Assembly (NCBI RefSeq): GCF_000410515.1
Contig: NC_021500.1
Span: 3,162,001 to 3,226,000 of the forward strand
DNA length: 64,000 bases
Direction of reading: 5' to 3'
Origin: Enterobacter sp. R4-368
GTDB taxonomy: Bacteria > Pseudomonadota > Gammaproteobacteria > Enterobacterales > Enterobacteriaceae
Shown here: positions 51,487-61,729 of the stretch, in pieces
How the letters are laid out: each line of letters starts with the position of its first letter
Numbering within the stretch: position 1 is the first letter of the stretch
Program-made: the position numbers and the translations under genes
Notes under the pieces: generated by a model
What the model was told of the DNA's origin: nothing
Seen by the model: the letters and a program-made list of their open reading frames with translations, nothing else
Database searches by the model: none

Positions 51487-51907
51487 TTTCCCCTCCTGAA
51501 ATAGACACGTGGTCCGTCGAATTAATTTGTTGCTTTAACTGCGTCGGTGCGAGCATAAAGACGAAAAATACCAGCACGTCGTAACCGAAATAGATTCTGA
51601 TACCTAAGCTCACGCACTCTACATCGCTGACAACACCGGTGGCGGCAACCGCCAGCGAGGCCAGGTAGACCAGCAATGAAAAAATGACCACATAGCGGCC
51701 TTTGGCACCGCTATCTCTGCAGCGTTGCGCGTTAATATTTAGCTTTAAATAGGTGTAAAGCAGAAAGCACACCAGTGGCAGAACAGGCAGTTCGGCCACA
51801 TTAAAGGCGACAACTAAAAAGAGAATATGCAGAAGTAAAAATATAAGGATATACGGCCCACGCGCGAGGCACGTTTTGCCCGATGGCAAAAAAATCCTGC
51901 GGATCAT
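51479..51907 (-). CDS. yigG: Inner membrane protein YigG
   Basis: A 142-residue protein with four hydrophobic helices (about 17-35, 40-58, 70-92, 100-118). The segment NAQRCRDSGAKGRY recalls the R-x-x-D-x-G motif of DUF805 proteins, but the match is short. Function unknown. The ATG at 51907 (MIRRIFLPSG, AGGA upstream) is preferred over a frame reaching 52030, whose first ~40 residues look random. It lies before yigF as in E. coli. Confidence 0.75.
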   Translation of the reverse strand: MIRRIFLPSGKTCLARGPYILIFLLLHILFLVVAFNVAELPVLPLVCFLLYTYLKLNINAQRCRDSGAKGRYVVIFSLLVYLASLAVAATGVVSDVECVSLGIRIYFGYDVLVFFVFMLAPTQLKQQINSTDHVSISGGENE

Positions 51908-52038
51908 CGCTGATTCATCCTGAATAACGTAATGACGAAGGGGCAAACATAGCATTCCATTGCGCATTACGCGATTGGGTAAATCCTTACCTCTAAATTT
52001 TTGTAGGTATTGGGCGGCTATTCCGCCCATGTGTTTAA

Positions 52039-52935
52039 TCAGGCTTTTTTGCGTAACCCGCGCTGCGTATAAACCGCGTCGAGGACAAAGATAGCCAGCG
52101 CAACCCAGATAAAGCCGAAGGTCACCATTTTATCCGCACCGGGATGCTCGCCGTAAAAAAGCACCGCCAGCACGAACATCAATGTCGGGCCGATGTACTG
52201 GAAGAAGCCGAGCGTCGACAGGCGCAGACGCGTTGCCGCACCGGTAAAACAGAGTAGCGGCACCGTGGTTACGACACCTGCGGCCATTAAAAGCAGATTA
52301 AGCGACAGACTGTTTTGCCCCATATGGCTGGTCGGGCTGTCGGTAATGCCGAACAACCAAATCGCCGCTACCGGCAGCAGCCACAGCGTTTCTATCAACA
52401 TGCCGGTTTGTGCCTCCACCGCAATCTTTTTGCGCAGCAGGCCGTAAAAAGCAAAGCTGAAGGCCAGGCCAAGCGCGATTATCGGCAGCGAACCAAATGT
52501 CCACAGTTGTACCAGCACACCGATCGCCGCCAGCAGCACCGCCAGCCACTGCATGCGGCGAAAACGTTCGCCCAAAAACAGCATCCCCAGCAGAATATTC
52601 ACCAGCGGGTTAATAAAGTAGCCCAGGCTCGCTTCCAGCATATGGTTATGGTTTACCGCCCAGATAAACAACAACCAGTTTCCCCCTACCAGTACCGCAG
52701 AGAGCGCCAGCAGCAGGATCTTTTTCGGCGTTTGCAGCAGGGCTTTCACGCTGCTCCACTGGCGGCTAACGCTAATCAACGCCAGCATAAAGAAGAAGGA
52801 CCAGATCACGCGATGTGTAAGAATTTCGTCGGCCGGAACGAACCAGATCGTTTTGAAGTAAGCCGGGGCAACGCCCCAAATAAAATATGCGGCCAGGGCA
52901 AGAAGCACGCCCAGCCGCGTCTGTTTTGCATCCAT
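52039..52935 (-). CDS. rarD: EamA-family permease RarD
   Basis: A 298-residue membrane protein with ten predicted helices in two EamA repeats (about 10-145 and 155-290). RarD is a putative drug/metabolite exporter first tied to chloramphenicol resistance in Pseudomonas; its natural substrate is not known. Conserved AYFIWGVAPAYFKTIWFVPADEILTHRVIW at the start. Single gene with its own start, divergent in no case from its neighbours; yigI lies upstream on the same strand. Confidence 0.93.
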   Translation of the reverse strand: MDAKQTRLGVLLALAAYFIWGVAPAYFKTIWFVPADEILTHRVIWSFFFMLALISVSRQWSSVKALLQTPKKILLLALSAVLVGGNWLLFIWAVNHNHMLEASLGYFINPLVNILLGMLFLGERFRRMQWLAVLLAAIGVLVQLWTFGSLPIIALGLAFSFAFYGLLRKKIAVEAQTGMLIETLWLLPVAAIWLFGITDSPTSHMGQNSLSLNLLLMAAGVVTTVPLLCFTGAATRLRLSTLGFFQYIGPTLMFVLAVLFYGEHPGADKMVTFGFIWVALAIFVLDAVYTQRGLRKKA

Positions 52936-52990
52936 CGGGAAAGCTCGTAGCTGAAATGAATCCTCATGGTACCCGATTTTTCTGACCGGC

Positions 52991-53458
52991 TCACCCCACC
53001 ATATAGGTGGCGGTCGCGCTGGCGATGTAGAGCTGTTCTTCGTTGTGCAGCTCTACGCGCGCGACGGCAACTTTATTACCCGCGCGCAGCAAGCTGCTAC
53101 TGGCGGTAAAGCGCGTGCCGCGACCCGGTCGCAGGTAATCGACGCGTAAATCGATCGTGCCCATCCGTGCTAAACGCTGGCGCAGCTCCTCTTCGCTAAT
53201 GGTTTCATGGCGGGTTAACGTGCTGCCCACGCAAACCAGACCCGCGGCGACATCCAGCGCGGAGGCAATCACGCCGCCGTGTAAAATGCTTTGCGCCCAG
53301 TTGCCGACCATCATAGGCTGGTTAGTGAAACTCAGCTGCGCGTACTCTTTTTCATAGCGCTCCAGCTCCAGCCCTAACGCACGATTAAACGGCATGTGGT
53401 ACACGAATATCTCGCCGACCGTTTTCAGGACTTCTTCCGCTGTGAGAACAACTGACAT
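52991..53458 (-). CDS. yigI: Hot-dog fold thioesterase YigI
   Basis: A 155-residue single hot-dog domain of the PaaI/YigI type. The active-site segment [19 protein letters not shown] near 59-77 carries the HGG-x-D pattern; [11 protein letters not shown] is the usual strand after it. Family enzymes split acyl-CoA thioesters; E. coli YigI acts on medium to long acyl-CoA. The gene is divergent from pldA. Confidence 0.92.
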   Translation of the reverse strand: MSVVLTAEEVLKTVGEIFVYHMPFNRALGLELERYEKEYAQLSFTNQPMMVGNWAQSILHGGVIASALDVAAGLVCVGSTLTRHETISEEELRQRLARMGTIDLRVDYLRPGRGTRFTASSSLLRAGNKVAVARVELHNEEQLYIASATATYMVG

Positions 53459-53617
53459 GGCTATCTGATCCGATGAGTTAATGAAATGTTGATTTTATGC
53501 TTATCGATTGTTGATTTCCACTTTCGGAACCGATACATGAGCAGTGACTCAATAAATATGTAGAATACTTGCGGGGAAATTCGTCAATTCAACAATATGA
53601 TTTGGAGCAGCAAACCG

Positions 53618-54487
53618 ATGCGGACCTCTCTGGGTTGGTTTTTCGCAGTGCTTGCACTGCCGTTTATGGCTTACGCACAAGAAGCGACGGTAAAAGAAGT
53701 TCATGATGCACCTGCCGTGCGCGGCAGCATCATCGCCAATTTATTGCAGGAGCACGACAATCCGTTCACGCTCTACCCTTATGAATCCAACTACGTTATC
53801 TACACCGATACCAGCGATCTGAACAAAGAAGCGATTCGCTCCTATAACTGGGCGGATAATGCGCGCAAAGATGAAGTGAAGTTCCAGCTCAGCCTGGCGT
53901 TCCCTCTCTGGCGCGGGATTCTGGGGCCAAACTCGGTGTTCGGTGGTTCCTACACGCAAAAATCCTGGTGGCAGTTGTCAAACAGCGGAGAGTCTTCTCC
54001 ATTCCGTGAAACCAACTACGAACCGCAACTGTTCCTTGGTTTCGCCACCGATTACGAATTTGCTGGCTGGACGCTGCGCGACGTGGAATTTGGCTTTAAC
54101 CACGATTCGAACGGACGTTCCGACCCGACTTCACGCAGCTGGAACCGCGCCTATACGCGCTTAATGGCGCAAAGCGGCAACTGGTTGGTGGAAGTCAAAC
54201 CCTGGTATGTGGTGGGATCGGTTGATGACAACCCGGATATCACCAAATATATGGGTTATTACCAGCTGAAAATTGGCTACCAGCTGGGCGATGCGATCCT
54301 CAGCGCAAAAGGACAATATAACTGGAATACCGGTTACGGCGGCGCGGAACTCGGTCTAAGCTACCCAGTGACTAAACACGTACGTCTTTATACGCAGGTC
54401 TACAGCGGGTACGGCGAATCGTTGATTGACTACAATTTCAATCAGACACGTGTCGGCGTGGGCGTGATGCTTAACGATCTGTTTTAA
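53618..54487 (+). CDS. pldA: Outer membrane phospholipase A PldA
   Basis: A 289-residue precursor with a 20-residue signal peptide ending AYA; the mature 12-strand barrel ends in Phe. The catalytic triad in precursor numbering is His162 and Ser164 in NHDSNGRSDP with Asn176 (mature 142, 144, 156). It removes misplaced phospholipids from the outer leaflet when Ca binds the dimer. Start MRTSLGWFF has GGAGCA upstream; seven more in-frame codons are not needed. Confidence 0.96.
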   Translation: MRTSLGWFFAVLALPFMAYAQEATVKEVHDAPAVRGSIIANLLQEHDNPFTLYPYESNYVIYTDTSDLNKEAIRSYNWADNARKDEVKFQLSLAFPLWRGILGPNSVFGGSYTQKSWWQLSNSGESSPFRETNYEPQLFLGFATDYEFAGWTLRDVEFGFNHDSNGRSDPTSRSWNRAYTRLMAQSGNWLVEVKPWYVVGSVDDNPDITKYMGYYQLKIGYQLGDAILSAKGQYNWNTGYGGAELGLSYPVTKHVRLYTQVYSGYGESLIDYNFNQTRVGVGVMLNDLF

Positions 54488-54505
54488 GCGTTGCAGTTTC
54501 TCTCT

Positions 54506-54533
54506 CAGGCGCTGAAAATAGCGCCTGTTTTTA
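54506..54533 (+). terminator. pldA terminator
   Basis: Stem CAGGCGCT / AGCGCCTG with loop GAAAAT and TTTTTA, 18 nt after the pldA stop and just before recQ. Confidence 0.88.
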
Positions 54534-54554
54534 TTTCAGGCAAATGGGGTCAGA

Positions 54555-56381
54555 GTGGCACAGGCGGAAGTATTGAATCAGGAATCGCTGGCGAAACAGG
54601 TTTTGCAAGAGACCTTCGGCTACCAGCAATTCCGCCCGGGCCAGCAGGATATTATCGACACCGTGCTCAGCGGCCGCGACTGCCTGGTGGTGATGCCGAC
54701 CGGCGGCGGGAAATCCCTGTGTTACCAAATTCCGGCGCTGGTATTAGATGGCCTGACGGTGGTGGTTTCACCGCTTATCTCGCTGATGAAAGATCAGGTC
54801 GATCAGCTACTGGCAAACGGTGTTGCAGCAGCATGCCTGAACTCTACCCAGAGCCGCGAACAGCAGTTTGAGGTGATCAACGGCTGTCGCAACGGCCAGA
54901 TTCGCCTGCTTTATATCGCTCCCGAGCGCCTGATGCTCGACAACTTCCTCGATCAGCTGCGCCAGTGGAATCCGGTGCTGCTGGCCGTGGACGAAGCGCA
55001 CTGTATTTCCCAGTGGGGCCATGATTTCCGCCCGGAATACGCCGCGCTGGGCCAGTTACGCCAGATGCTGCCTTCCGTGCCGTTTATGGCGCTTACCGCC
55101 ACCGCCGATGACACAACCCGCCGCGATATCGAGCGTTTGCTGGGGCTTCACGATCCGCTGATTCAGGTCAGCAGCTTTGACCGCCCGAACATTCGCTACA
55201 TGCTGATGGAAAAATTTAAGCCGCTCGATCAGCTACTGCGTTATGTGCAGGAGCAGCGCGGCAAGTGCGGCATCGTGTATTGCAACAGCCGGGCGAAAGT
55301 GGAAGACACCGCCGCCCGTTTGCAAAGCCGTGGTTTTAGCGCGGCGGCTTACCATGCCGGGCTGGAAAACGAGGTGCGGGCGCGCGTACAGGAACAGTTC
55401 CAGCGCGACGACCTGCAAATTGTCGTGGCGACGGTGGCGTTTGGTATGGGCATCAATAAGCCCAACGTGCGCTTCGTGGTGCATTTCGACATTCCGCGCA
55501 ATATCGAATCCTATTATCAGGAAACCGGTCGCGCCGGGCGTGACGGCCTGCCTGCGGAAGCGATGCTGTTTTACGATCCGGCGGATATGGCGTGGCTGCG
55601 CCGCTGCCTGGAAGAGAAGCCCGCCGGGCCGTTGCAGGATATCGAACGACACAAGCTCAATGCGATGGGCGCCTTTGCCGAAGCGCAAACCTGCCGCCGT
55701 CTGGTGCTGCTGAACTACTTTGGCGAAGGTCGCCAGGAGCCCTGCGGTAACTGCGATATTTGCCTCGATCCGCCGCGCCAGTACGACGGATTGCAGGACG
55801 CGCAAAAAGCGCTGTCGGCTATTTACCGCGTGAATCAGCGTTTCGGTATGGGCTATGTGGTGGAAGTGCTGCGCGGGGCGAACAATCAGCGCATCCGCGA
55901 GTTTGGTCACGACAAATTACCGGTGTATGGAATTGGTCGCGAGCAGAGCCACGAACATTGGGTGAGCGTGATCCGCCAACTGATTCACTTAGGCTTCGCC
56001 ACACAAAACATTGCTCAGCACTCGGCATTGCAACTCACCGAAGCGGCGCGTTCGCTGCTGCGCGGTGAAGTCCCGTTGATGCTGGCGGTGCCGCGTATGG
56101 TGGCGCTGAAACCAAAAGTGATGCAGAAAGCGGCGGTTGGCAATTACGACCGCAAGCTGTTCGCCAAGCTGCGCAAGTTGCGTAAAGCGATTGCCGATGA
56201 AGAGAACATTCCGCCGTACGTGGTCTTTAACGACGCCACACTGATTGAAATGGCCGAACAGATGCCGCTCTCTCCCGGTGAGATGCTCAGCGTCAACGGG
56301 GTGGGGACGCGCAAACTTGAACGCTTCGGCCAGGAGTTCATGGCGTTGATTCGCGCGCATGTTGACGGCGAAGAAGAGTAG
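54555..56381 (+). CDS. recQ: ATP-dependent DNA helicase RecQ
   Basis: A 608-residue RecQ helicase. Walker A TGGGKS near 49-54, DEAH near 146, and RecQ-Ct with a zinc site whose cysteines are seen in [20 protein letters not shown]; a C-terminal HRDC domain (about 530-608) ends [14 protein letters not shown]. It unwinds stalled and recombination structures and helps RecFOR. It starts with GTG, as E. coli recQ does. Confidence 0.96.
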   Translation: MAQAEVLNQESLAKQVLQETFGYQQFRPGQQDIIDTVLSGRDCLVVMPTGGGKSLCYQIPALVLDGLTVVVSPLISLMKDQVDQLLANGVAAACLNSTQSREQQFEVINGCRNGQIRLLYIAPERLMLDNFLDQLRQWNPVLLAVDEAHCISQWGHDFRPEYAALGQLRQMLPSVPFMALTATADDTTRRDIERLLGLHDPLIQVSSFDRPNIRYMLMEKFKPLDQLLRYVQEQRGKCGIVYCNSRAKVEDTAARLQSRGFSAAAYHAGLENEVRARVQEQFQRDDLQIVVATVAFGMGINKPNVRFVVHFDIPRNIESYYQETGRAGRDGLPAEAMLFYDPADMAWLRRCLEEKPAGPLQDIERHKLNAMGAFAEAQTCRRLVLLNYFGEGRQEPCGNCDICLDPPRQYDGLQDAQKALSAIYRVNQRFGMGYVVEVLRGANNQRIREFGHDKLPVYGIGREQSHEHWVSVIRQLIHLGFATQNIAQHSALQLTEAARSLLRGEVPLMLAVPRMVALKPKVMQKAAVGNYDRKLFAKLRKLRKAIADEENIPPYVVFNDATLIEMAEQMPLSPGEMLSVNGVGTRKLERFGQEFMALIRAHVDGEEE

Positions 56382-56442
56382 TCAGCCTGCGAAAAAAATG
56401 GGAGGATGGTTTCCCCCTGAACTATTTTCCCGCGAGTTATCT

Positions 56443-57063
56443 ATGTTGATGTTATTTCTCACCGTGGCGCTGGTGCATATCGTCGCACTGATGAGCCCCG
56501 GCCCCGATTTCTTCTTCGTTTCACAAACCGCCGTCAGCCGCTCGCGCAAAGAAGCGATGATGGGCGTGCTCGGTATCACCACCGGCGTCATGATTTGGGC
56601 CGGCGTGGCACTGCTCGGCCTGAACCTGATCCTCGCAAAAATGGCGTGGCTGCATAACATCATTATGGTCGGCGGCGGCCTGTATTTATGCTGGATGGGC
56701 TACCAGATGTTGCGCGGCGCGCTGAAGAAAGGGCCGCAAAGCAGCGATGCGCCGCAGGTTGAGCTGGCCGCCAGCGGACGCAGCTTTATCAAAGGGTTAC
56801 TGACCAATCTCGCTAACCCGAAAGCGATCATTTACTTTGGCTCAGTGTTTTCACTGTTTGTTGGAGATAGCGTGGGCGCTGGCGCGCGCTGGGGTATTTT
56901 TATGCTGATTGCGGTGGAAACCTTTGCCTGGTTTACCGTGGTCGCCAGCCTGTTCGCCTTACCGCAAATCCGTCGGGGTTATCAGCGTTTGGCGAAGTGG
57001 ATTGATGGTTTTGCTGGCGCACTGTTCGCCGGTTTTGGTATCCACCTGATTATTTCCCGCTAA
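56443..57063 (+). CDS. rhtC: Threonine exporter RhtC
   Basis: A 206-residue LysE-family exporter with six helices. The family motif SPGPDFFFVSQTAVSRSRKE lies after the first helix and LTNLANPKAIIYFGSVFSLF near the middle. RhtC gives threonine export. Start MLMLFLTVAL with GAG upstream; earlier in-frame codons overlap recQ. Convergent with rhtB, its paralogue. Confidence 0.95.
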   Translation: MLMLFLTVALVHIVALMSPGPDFFFVSQTAVSRSRKEAMMGVLGITTGVMIWAGVALLGLNLILAKMAWLHNIIMVGGGLYLCWMGYQMLRGALKKGPQSSDAPQVELAASGRSFIKGLLTNLANPKAIIYFGSVFSLFVGDSVGAGARWGIFMLIAVETFAWFTVVASLFALPQIRRGYQRLAKWIDGFAGALFAGFGIHLIISR

Positions 57064-57071
57064 GCGATAAA

Positions 57072-57100
57072 CGCCGGATAGCCGCTATCCGGCTCTCTTT
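57072..57100. terminator. Hairpin between rhtC and rhtB
   Basis: Stem GCCGGATAGC / GCTATCCGGC with a tiny CG loop, then TCTCTTTTC. It probably ends both convergent genes. Confidence 0.75.
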
Positions 57101-57721
57101 TCAGGCGTGTCTTGCCGATGCCAGCAGCGCGCCGACCAGCATAAACAACGAACCAAACACTTTGTTCAACGCTTTCATCTGATGCGGGCCTTTGATCCAT
57201 GCCGCAATGCGCTGCGCCAGCGTGGCGTAGCCAATCATCACAATGATATCCACCACGATGGTGGTGACGCCGAGCACCACGTACTGCATCACTTGCGGTT
57301 GATGCGGGACGATAAATTGCGGGAACAGTGCGGCGAGAAAAACAATGCTCTTCGGATTGGTCAGGTTGACGAATACGGCGCGTTTAAACAAACGCCCGCG
57401 CGTTTGAGTTTTTGCCAGCGTATTGAGATCGATAGCGCCCGCAGCGCGCCACTGCTGGATGCCAAGCCAAATCAGATAAGCCGCGCCCGCCCATTTCAGC
57501 ACTTCAAAGGCCAGCACCGAGCGTGAAAATAATGTGCCTAAACCGACACCGACCAGCACGATGTGAATGGCTAAACCGGTTTGTAGCCCGGCAATCGACG
57601 CCGCCGCGCCGCGATAACCGTGGCTGATGGACGTGGACATGGTGTTAATCGCGCCGGAGCCGGGGGACAGGCTCAGGATTAAGGATGTCAGCAGGTAGGC
57701 GAACCACCATTCGAAGGTCAT
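57101..57721 (-). CDS. rhtB: Homoserine/homoserine lactone exporter RhtB
   Basis: A 206-residue LysE-family exporter with six helices; [20 protein letters not shown] is the family motif after helix 1 and [19 protein letters not shown] the middle one. E. coli RhtB exports homoserine and threonine. Tail-to-tail with rhtC and divergent from pldB. Same length as E. coli. Confidence 0.95.
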   Translation of the reverse strand: MTFEWWFAYLLTSLILSLSPGSGAINTMSTSISHGYRGAAASIAGLQTGLAIHIVLVGVGLGTLFSRSVLAFEVLKWAGAAYLIWLGIQQWRAAGAIDLNTLAKTQTRGRLFKRAVFVNLTNPKSIVFLAALFPQFIVPHQPQVMQYVVLGVTTIVVDIIVMIGYATLAQRIAAWIKGPHQMKALNKVFGSLFMLVGALLASARHA

Positions 57722-57830
57722 GAGAAACTCCCTGGATATCGGTTTTTATGCCACAATACGCTATTGGCAGCGGAATTTGCTATGGGTCACAAAAAAACGA
57801 TTTTACATGGCTAAAAGGGGCGAAATCCCA

Positions 57831-58823
57831 ATGTTTCGGCACAAATCGACATGGGAAACCAGAGAAAAAGCGTTCGCGGCTTTTACCATGGGACCGCTGA
57901 TGGATTTCTGGCGTTCGCGGGAAGAAGCGGTCTTTACCGGCGTGGACGATGTGCCGGTCAGTTTTGTCCGTTTTCGCGCGCAAAGTAACGACCGCGTTAT
58001 TGTGATTTGTCCCGGCCGCATCGAAAGCTACGTAAAATACGCAGAGCTGGCGTATGACCTGTTCCACCTCGGTTATGACGTGTTGATTATTGATCATCGC
58101 GGCCAGGGGCGTTCCGGGCGAATGTTGCCGGACACGCATCGTGGCCATGTGGTGAAATTCAGCGATTATGTCGACGATCTGGCGGCGTTTTGGGATCAGG
58201 AAGTGGCCAGCGGGCCGTGGCGCAAACGCTATATCCTTGCCCATTCGATGGGTGGTGCCATTTCCACCCTGTTTTTACAGCGCTATCCGCAAGCCTGCGA
58301 TGCGATTGCCCTGTGCGCGCCCATGTTCGGCATTATCATTCGCCTGCCTGAATGGATGGTGCGCCCGTTGCTGGACTGGGCTGAAAGTTACCCGAGTCTT
58401 CGTGAGGGTTACGCCATTGGCACCGGGAGCTGGCGCCCGTTGCCGTTCGCGATAAACGTGTTAACCCACAGCCGCGAGCGCTATCGCCGTAATTTGCGTT
58501 TTTATGCCGATGAACCGCAGCTTCGCGTTGGCGGGCCCACCTGGCACTGGGTACGCGAAGGGATCCTCGCCGGTGAACACGCGCTGGCGGGGGCGGAAAA
58601 AGACGCCACGCCGACATTGATTATTCAGGCAGAAGAGGAGCATGTGGTGGATAACCGCATGCATCAACGCTTCTGTGAACGACGCGCCGCAGCGGGCCAC
58701 CCTTGTGAAGGGGGGAAACCGCTGGTCATACAAGGCGCGTACCATGAGATCCTTTTTGAAAAGGACGCCATGCGCTCGGTCGCGCTCAACGCCATCGTCG
58801 AATTCTTCGACCGGCATAACTGA
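57831..58823 (+). CDS. pldB: Lysophospholipase L2 PldB
   Basis: A 330-residue alpha/beta hydrolase. The nucleophile Ser139 is in AHSMGGA, the oxyanion region in DHRGQGRSG, and the C-terminal His in GAYHEILFE. It splits lysophospholipids at the inner membrane. About ten residues shorter at the C terminus than E. coli. The ATG at 57831 (MFRHKSTWETRE) is chosen by alignment; an earlier ATG (57720) overlaps rhtB's start. In Salmonella SgrS sRNA pairs in the pldB 3' part to stabilise yigL mRNA. Confidence 0.92.
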   Translation: MFRHKSTWETREKAFAAFTMGPLMDFWRSREEAVFTGVDDVPVSFVRFRAQSNDRVIVICPGRIESYVKYAELAYDLFHLGYDVLIIDHRGQGRSGRMLPDTHRGHVVKFSDYVDDLAAFWDQEVASGPWRKRYILAHSMGGAISTLFLQRYPQACDAIALCAPMFGIIIRLPEWMVRPLLDWAESYPSLREGYAIGTGSWRPLPFAINVLTHSRERYRRNLRFYADEPQLRVGGPTWHWVREGILAGEHALAGAEKDATPTLIIQAEEEHVVDNRMHQRFCERRAAAGHPCEGGKPLVIQGAYHEILFEKDAMRSVALNAIVEFFDRHN

Positions 58824-58848
58824 TGAATTATTGAGGTTAAATTTTCTT

Positions 58849-59649
58849 ATGTACCAGGTTGTTGCATCTGATTTAGATGGCACATTGCTCTCCCCCGACC
58901 ACACACTGTCGCCCTTTGCCAAAGAAACGTTAAAACTGCTTACCGCGCGCGGCGTCAACTTCGTCTTCGCCACCGGCCGCCACCATGTGGATGTCGGGCA
59001 AATCCGCGACAATCTGGGCATTAAAGCCTATATGATCACCTCCAACGGTGCGCGGGTACACGACACCGATGGCAATCTGGTGTTCACCCATAACCTGGAT
59101 CGCGATATCGCCACCGATCTGTTCGGCGTGGTGCATAACGAGCCGGATATCATTACCAACGTCTACCGCAACGATGAGTGGTTCATGAACCGCCACCGCC
59201 CGGATGAGATGCGTTTCTTTAAAGAAGCGGTGTTCCAGTATTCGCTGTATGAACCGGGTTTGCTTGAGCCGGAAGGGATCAGCAAAGTCTTCTTCACATG
59301 TGAAAGTCATGAAAAACTGCTGCCGCTCGAGCAGGCCATCAACGCCCGCTGGGGCGATCGCGTGAACGTCAGTTTCTCTACCTTAACCTGCCTGGAAGTG
59401 ATGGCGGGCGGCGTGTCGAAAGGCCATGCGCTGGAAGCGGTCGCCGGCGCGCTGGGTTATAGCCTGAAAGAGTGCATCGCCTTTGGTGACGGCATGAACG
59501 ACGCGGAAATGCTGTCGATGGCGGGCAAAGGTTGCATTATGGGTAACGCTCACCAGCGCCTGAAAGAACTGCACCCGGAGCTGGAAGTGATTGGCACCAA
59601 CGCCGATAACGCCGTACCGCATTACCTGCGTAAGCTGTTCCTCGAATAA
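58849..59649 (+). CDS. yigL: HAD phosphatase YigL (pyridoxal phosphate / sugar phosphatase)
   Basis: A 266-residue Cof-type (IIB) HAD phosphatase. Motif I is SDLDGTLL with Asp8 and Asp10; motif IV is GDGMNDAEML. It removes phosphate from pyridoxal phosphate and sugar phosphates; in enteric bacteria it is boosted by SgrS during sugar-phosphate stress. Start MYQVVASDL with GAGG upstream, 25 nt after pldB. An inverted repeat TTGACGAG / CTCGTCAA (59652-59684) follows the stop. Confidence 0.95.
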   Translation: MYQVVASDLDGTLLSPDHTLSPFAKETLKLLTARGVNFVFATGRHHVDVGQIRDNLGIKAYMITSNGARVHDTDGNLVFTHNLDRDIATDLFGVVHNEPDIITNVYRNDEWFMNRHRPDEMRFFKEAVFQYSLYEPGLLEPEGISKVFFTCESHEKLLPLEQAINARWGDRVNVSFSTLTCLEVMAGGVSKGHALEAVAGALGYSLKECIAFGDGMNDAEMLSMAGKGCIMGNAHQRLKELHPELEVIGTNADNAVPHYLRKLFLE

Positions 59650-59651
59650 GA

Positions 59652-59684
59652 TTGACGAGTGGTTTTAAATTAACCGCTCGTCAA
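59652..59684. repeat. Inverted repeat after yigL
   Basis: TTGACGAGTGGTT pairs with AACCGCTCGTCAA (one T-G pair) around loop TTAAATT. No T run follows, so ending of transcription is uncertain; it could also stabilise the yigL 3' end. Confidence 0.6.
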
Positions 59685-59753
59685 CTAAATACTCAAACTT
59701 TGCGCAACTGAGTTCGCTACAATGCCTGTCCACTCATCGAAGAGACATTCATT

Positions 59754-60653
59754 GTGGCGTTACTCATCATCACCACTATTTTGTGGGCTTTCTCTTTTAG
59801 CCTGATTGGCGAATACCTTGCGGGCCATGTCGACAGCTACTTCTCCGTGCTGATGCGCGTGGGGCTGGCGGCGCTGGTCTTTTTACCGTTTCTGCGTGCG
59901 CGTGGGCATAACCTCAAGACCATTGGCCTGTACATGCTGGTGGGCGCGCTGCAACTGGGCATTATGTACCTGTTCAGCTTCCAGGCGTATCTCTACCTGA
60001 CGGTGTCTGAATTCCTGTTGTTTACCGTTTTCACACCGCTGTATGTCACCCTGATTTACGATCTGCTCAGTAAGCGCGGGCTGCGCTGGAGCTACGCGCT
60101 GAGCGCCGGGCTGGCGGTAATTGGCGCGGCGATTATTCGCTACGACAAAGTGAGCGATCACTTCTGGATTGGTCTGATTCTGGTGCAACTGGCGAATATC
60201 AGCTTTGCCATTGGTATGGTCGGCTACAAACGCCTGATGGAGACGCGCCCGATGCCGCAACACAACGCGTTCGCCTGGTTTTATCTTGGCGCATTCGTGG
60301 TCGCCGTTGTGGCGTGGTTTGTGATGGGTAATCCGCAGAAATTGCCGACCACGACGCTGCAATGGAGCGTGCTGGTGTGGCTTGGCGTGGTGGCATCCGG
60401 GTTGGGTTATTTTATGTGGAACTACGGCGCCACGCAGGTGGATGCCGGGACGCTCGGCATCATGAACAATGTGCATGTTCCCGCCGGGTTACTAGTTAAC
60501 CTCGCGATCTGGCAGGAACAACCGCACTGGCCGAGCTTTATTATTGGTGGTGCGGTGATAATGGCCTCGCTGTGGGTGCATCGCCGTTGGGTCGCTCCGC
60601 GCTCCGCACAAAAGGCAGATGGTCGCAAGCGTGGTTCCGCGCTGAGCGAATAA
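59754..60653 (+). CDS. yigM: Biotin transporter YigM (EamA family)
   Basis: A 299-residue membrane protein with ten helices in two EamA repeats and a basic, Arg/Lys-rich tail. E. coli YigM (BioP) brings in biotin. It starts with GTG (AAGAGACA upstream), as the family start [18 protein letters not shown] shows. Its last ~113 bases lie over the end of the convergent metR on the other strand. Confidence 0.92.
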   Translation: MALLIITTILWAFSFSLIGEYLAGHVDSYFSVLMRVGLAALVFLPFLRARGHNLKTIGLYMLVGALQLGIMYLFSFQAYLYLTVSEFLLFTVFTPLYVTLIYDLLSKRGLRWSYALSAGLAVIGAAIIRYDKVSDHFWIGLILVQLANISFAIGMVGYKRLMETRPMPQHNAFAWFYLGAFVVAVVAWFVMGNPQKLPTTTLQWSVLVWLGVVASGLGYFMWNYGATQVDAGTLGIMNNVHVPAGLLVNLAIWQEQPHWPSFIIGGAVIMASLWVHRRWVAPRSAQKADGRKRGSALSE

Positions 60654-61494
60654 ACGCTTCCGTTACCGGCTGACGCTGCTCGCCGTCGCGCACGGCGGCG
60701 TACAGCCGGCTCCACAATCCTTCGCCCAGGGTTTTGGTCACTATCAGACCCTGGCGCTCAAAACTCTCCACCACCCAGTGCGGCAGCGCCGCAATGCCCA
60801 TCCGCGCGGCAACCATCTGAATCAGCAGCAGCGTATTATCAACGCTTTTCAGCGACGGGCTCACGCCCGCCGGTTGCAGGAAGTGACGCCAGATATCCAG
60901 GCGGCTGCGCTGTACGGGGTAAATCAGCAGCGTTTCGCTGGCGATATCGTCCGGCGTGATGCGCGCTTTCGCCGCCAGCGGATGATCGGGGGCGAGCACC
61001 AGACGCACTTCAAAATCAAACATCGGCGAATAGTGCAGACCGCTGCGCGGCAGAATGTCGGAGGTCATGACCAGATCCAGCTCGCCCTGTTGCAGCGCAG
61101 GTTGCGGATCAAACGTGACGCCGGATTTGAAATCCATCTCCACTTGCGGCCAGTTCTGGCGGAAGTTCTCAAGCGCAGGTGTCAGCCACTGAATACAGCT
61201 ATGGCACTCAATAGCGATGCGCAGCGTGGCTTGCTGCGGCTCATTGCAGGCCTGCAGCGCGCGGCTAATCTGCGGCAGCACCTGATTTGCCAGTTGCAGC
61301 AGAATTTCACCCTGCGGCGTAAAGCGCAGCGGCTGGCTTTTCCGCACAAACAGACGAAAGCCAAGGCGCTGTTCCAGATCGCTGAACTGGTGGGAAAGCG
61401 CGGACTGCGTTTGATGCAGCGTTGCCGCCGCTGCCGCCAGCGACCCGCTGTTTCGTAACGCCTGTAGCGTTTTCAGGTGTTTAATTTCGATCAT
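60541..61494 (-). CDS. metR: LysR-type regulator MetR
   Basis: A 317-residue LysR factor of E. coli length, with an N-terminal winged helix ([20 protein letters not shown] near 17-36) and an effector domain that binds homocysteine. It activates metE and metH and represses itself. It is divergent from metE, and a MetR box lies over its start codon. The C-terminal 37 codons overlap yigM antisense. Confidence 0.96.
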   Translation of the reverse strand: MIEIKHLKTLQALRNSGSLAAAAATLHQTQSALSHQFSDLEQRLGFRLFVRKSQPLRFTPQGEILLQLANQVLPQISRALQACNEPQQATLRIAIECHSCIQWLTPALENFRQNWPQVEMDFKSGVTFDPQPALQQGELDLVMTSDILPRSGLHYSPMFDFEVRLVLAPDHPLAAKARITPDDIASETLLIYPVQRSRLDIWRHFLQPAGVSPSLKSVDNTLLLIQMVAARMGIAALPHWVVESFERQGLIVTKTLGEGLWSRLYAAVRDGEQRQPVTEAFIRSARNHACDHLPFVRSAERPNGDAPTARPLSPHHQ

Positions 61495-61506
61495 GAAAGT
61501 CCTTCA
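61494..61506. promoter_or_regulatory. MetR box in the metR-metE gap
   Basis: TGAAAGTCCTTCA is a perfect TGAA-N5-TTCA MetR palindrome, and its first base is the first base of the metR start codon on the other strand. A half-site TGAA lies at 61514. Binding here would repress metR and activate metE. Confidence 0.82.
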
Positions 61507-61565
61507 CTCCGGCATGAACATTTTGCGCTTGAGGAATATACAGTACCTACACAATATGGATGTGT

Positions 61566-61581
61566 AAACATCTGGACGTCT
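61566..61581. promoter_or_regulatory. Tandem MetJ boxes upstream of metE
   Basis: Two adjoining 8-mers, AAACATCT and GGACGTCT, match AGACGTCT at six and seven of eight positions, the usual MetJ operator form. MetJ with S-adenosylmethionine would repress metE (and metR) here. Confidence 0.82.
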
Positions 61582-61584
61582 AAA

Positions 61585-61707
61585 AATCCTGTGTCTTTCG
61601 AATTAATGGTGCGTTGGCTGCGCTCTTTCACCCCAGTCACTTACTTCAGTAAGCTCCTGGGGATTCATGAACTTGCCGCCTTCCCTTAATCCGAAATCCT
61701 TTGGATT
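61585..61707 (+). repeat. ERIC element in the metE leader
   Basis: A 123-bp imperfect palindrome: left arm AATCCTGTGTCTTTCGAATTAA, right arm near-complement ending CCTTTGGATT, with the ERIC core CACCCCAGTCACTTACTT and CAGTAAGCTCCTGGGGATTC. It begins three bases after the MetJ boxes and ends 22 nt before the metE ATG. It has the same orientation as the copy at 8057. Confidence 0.92.
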
Positions 61708-61729
61708 AACCCAATTGAAGAGGCTAAAA

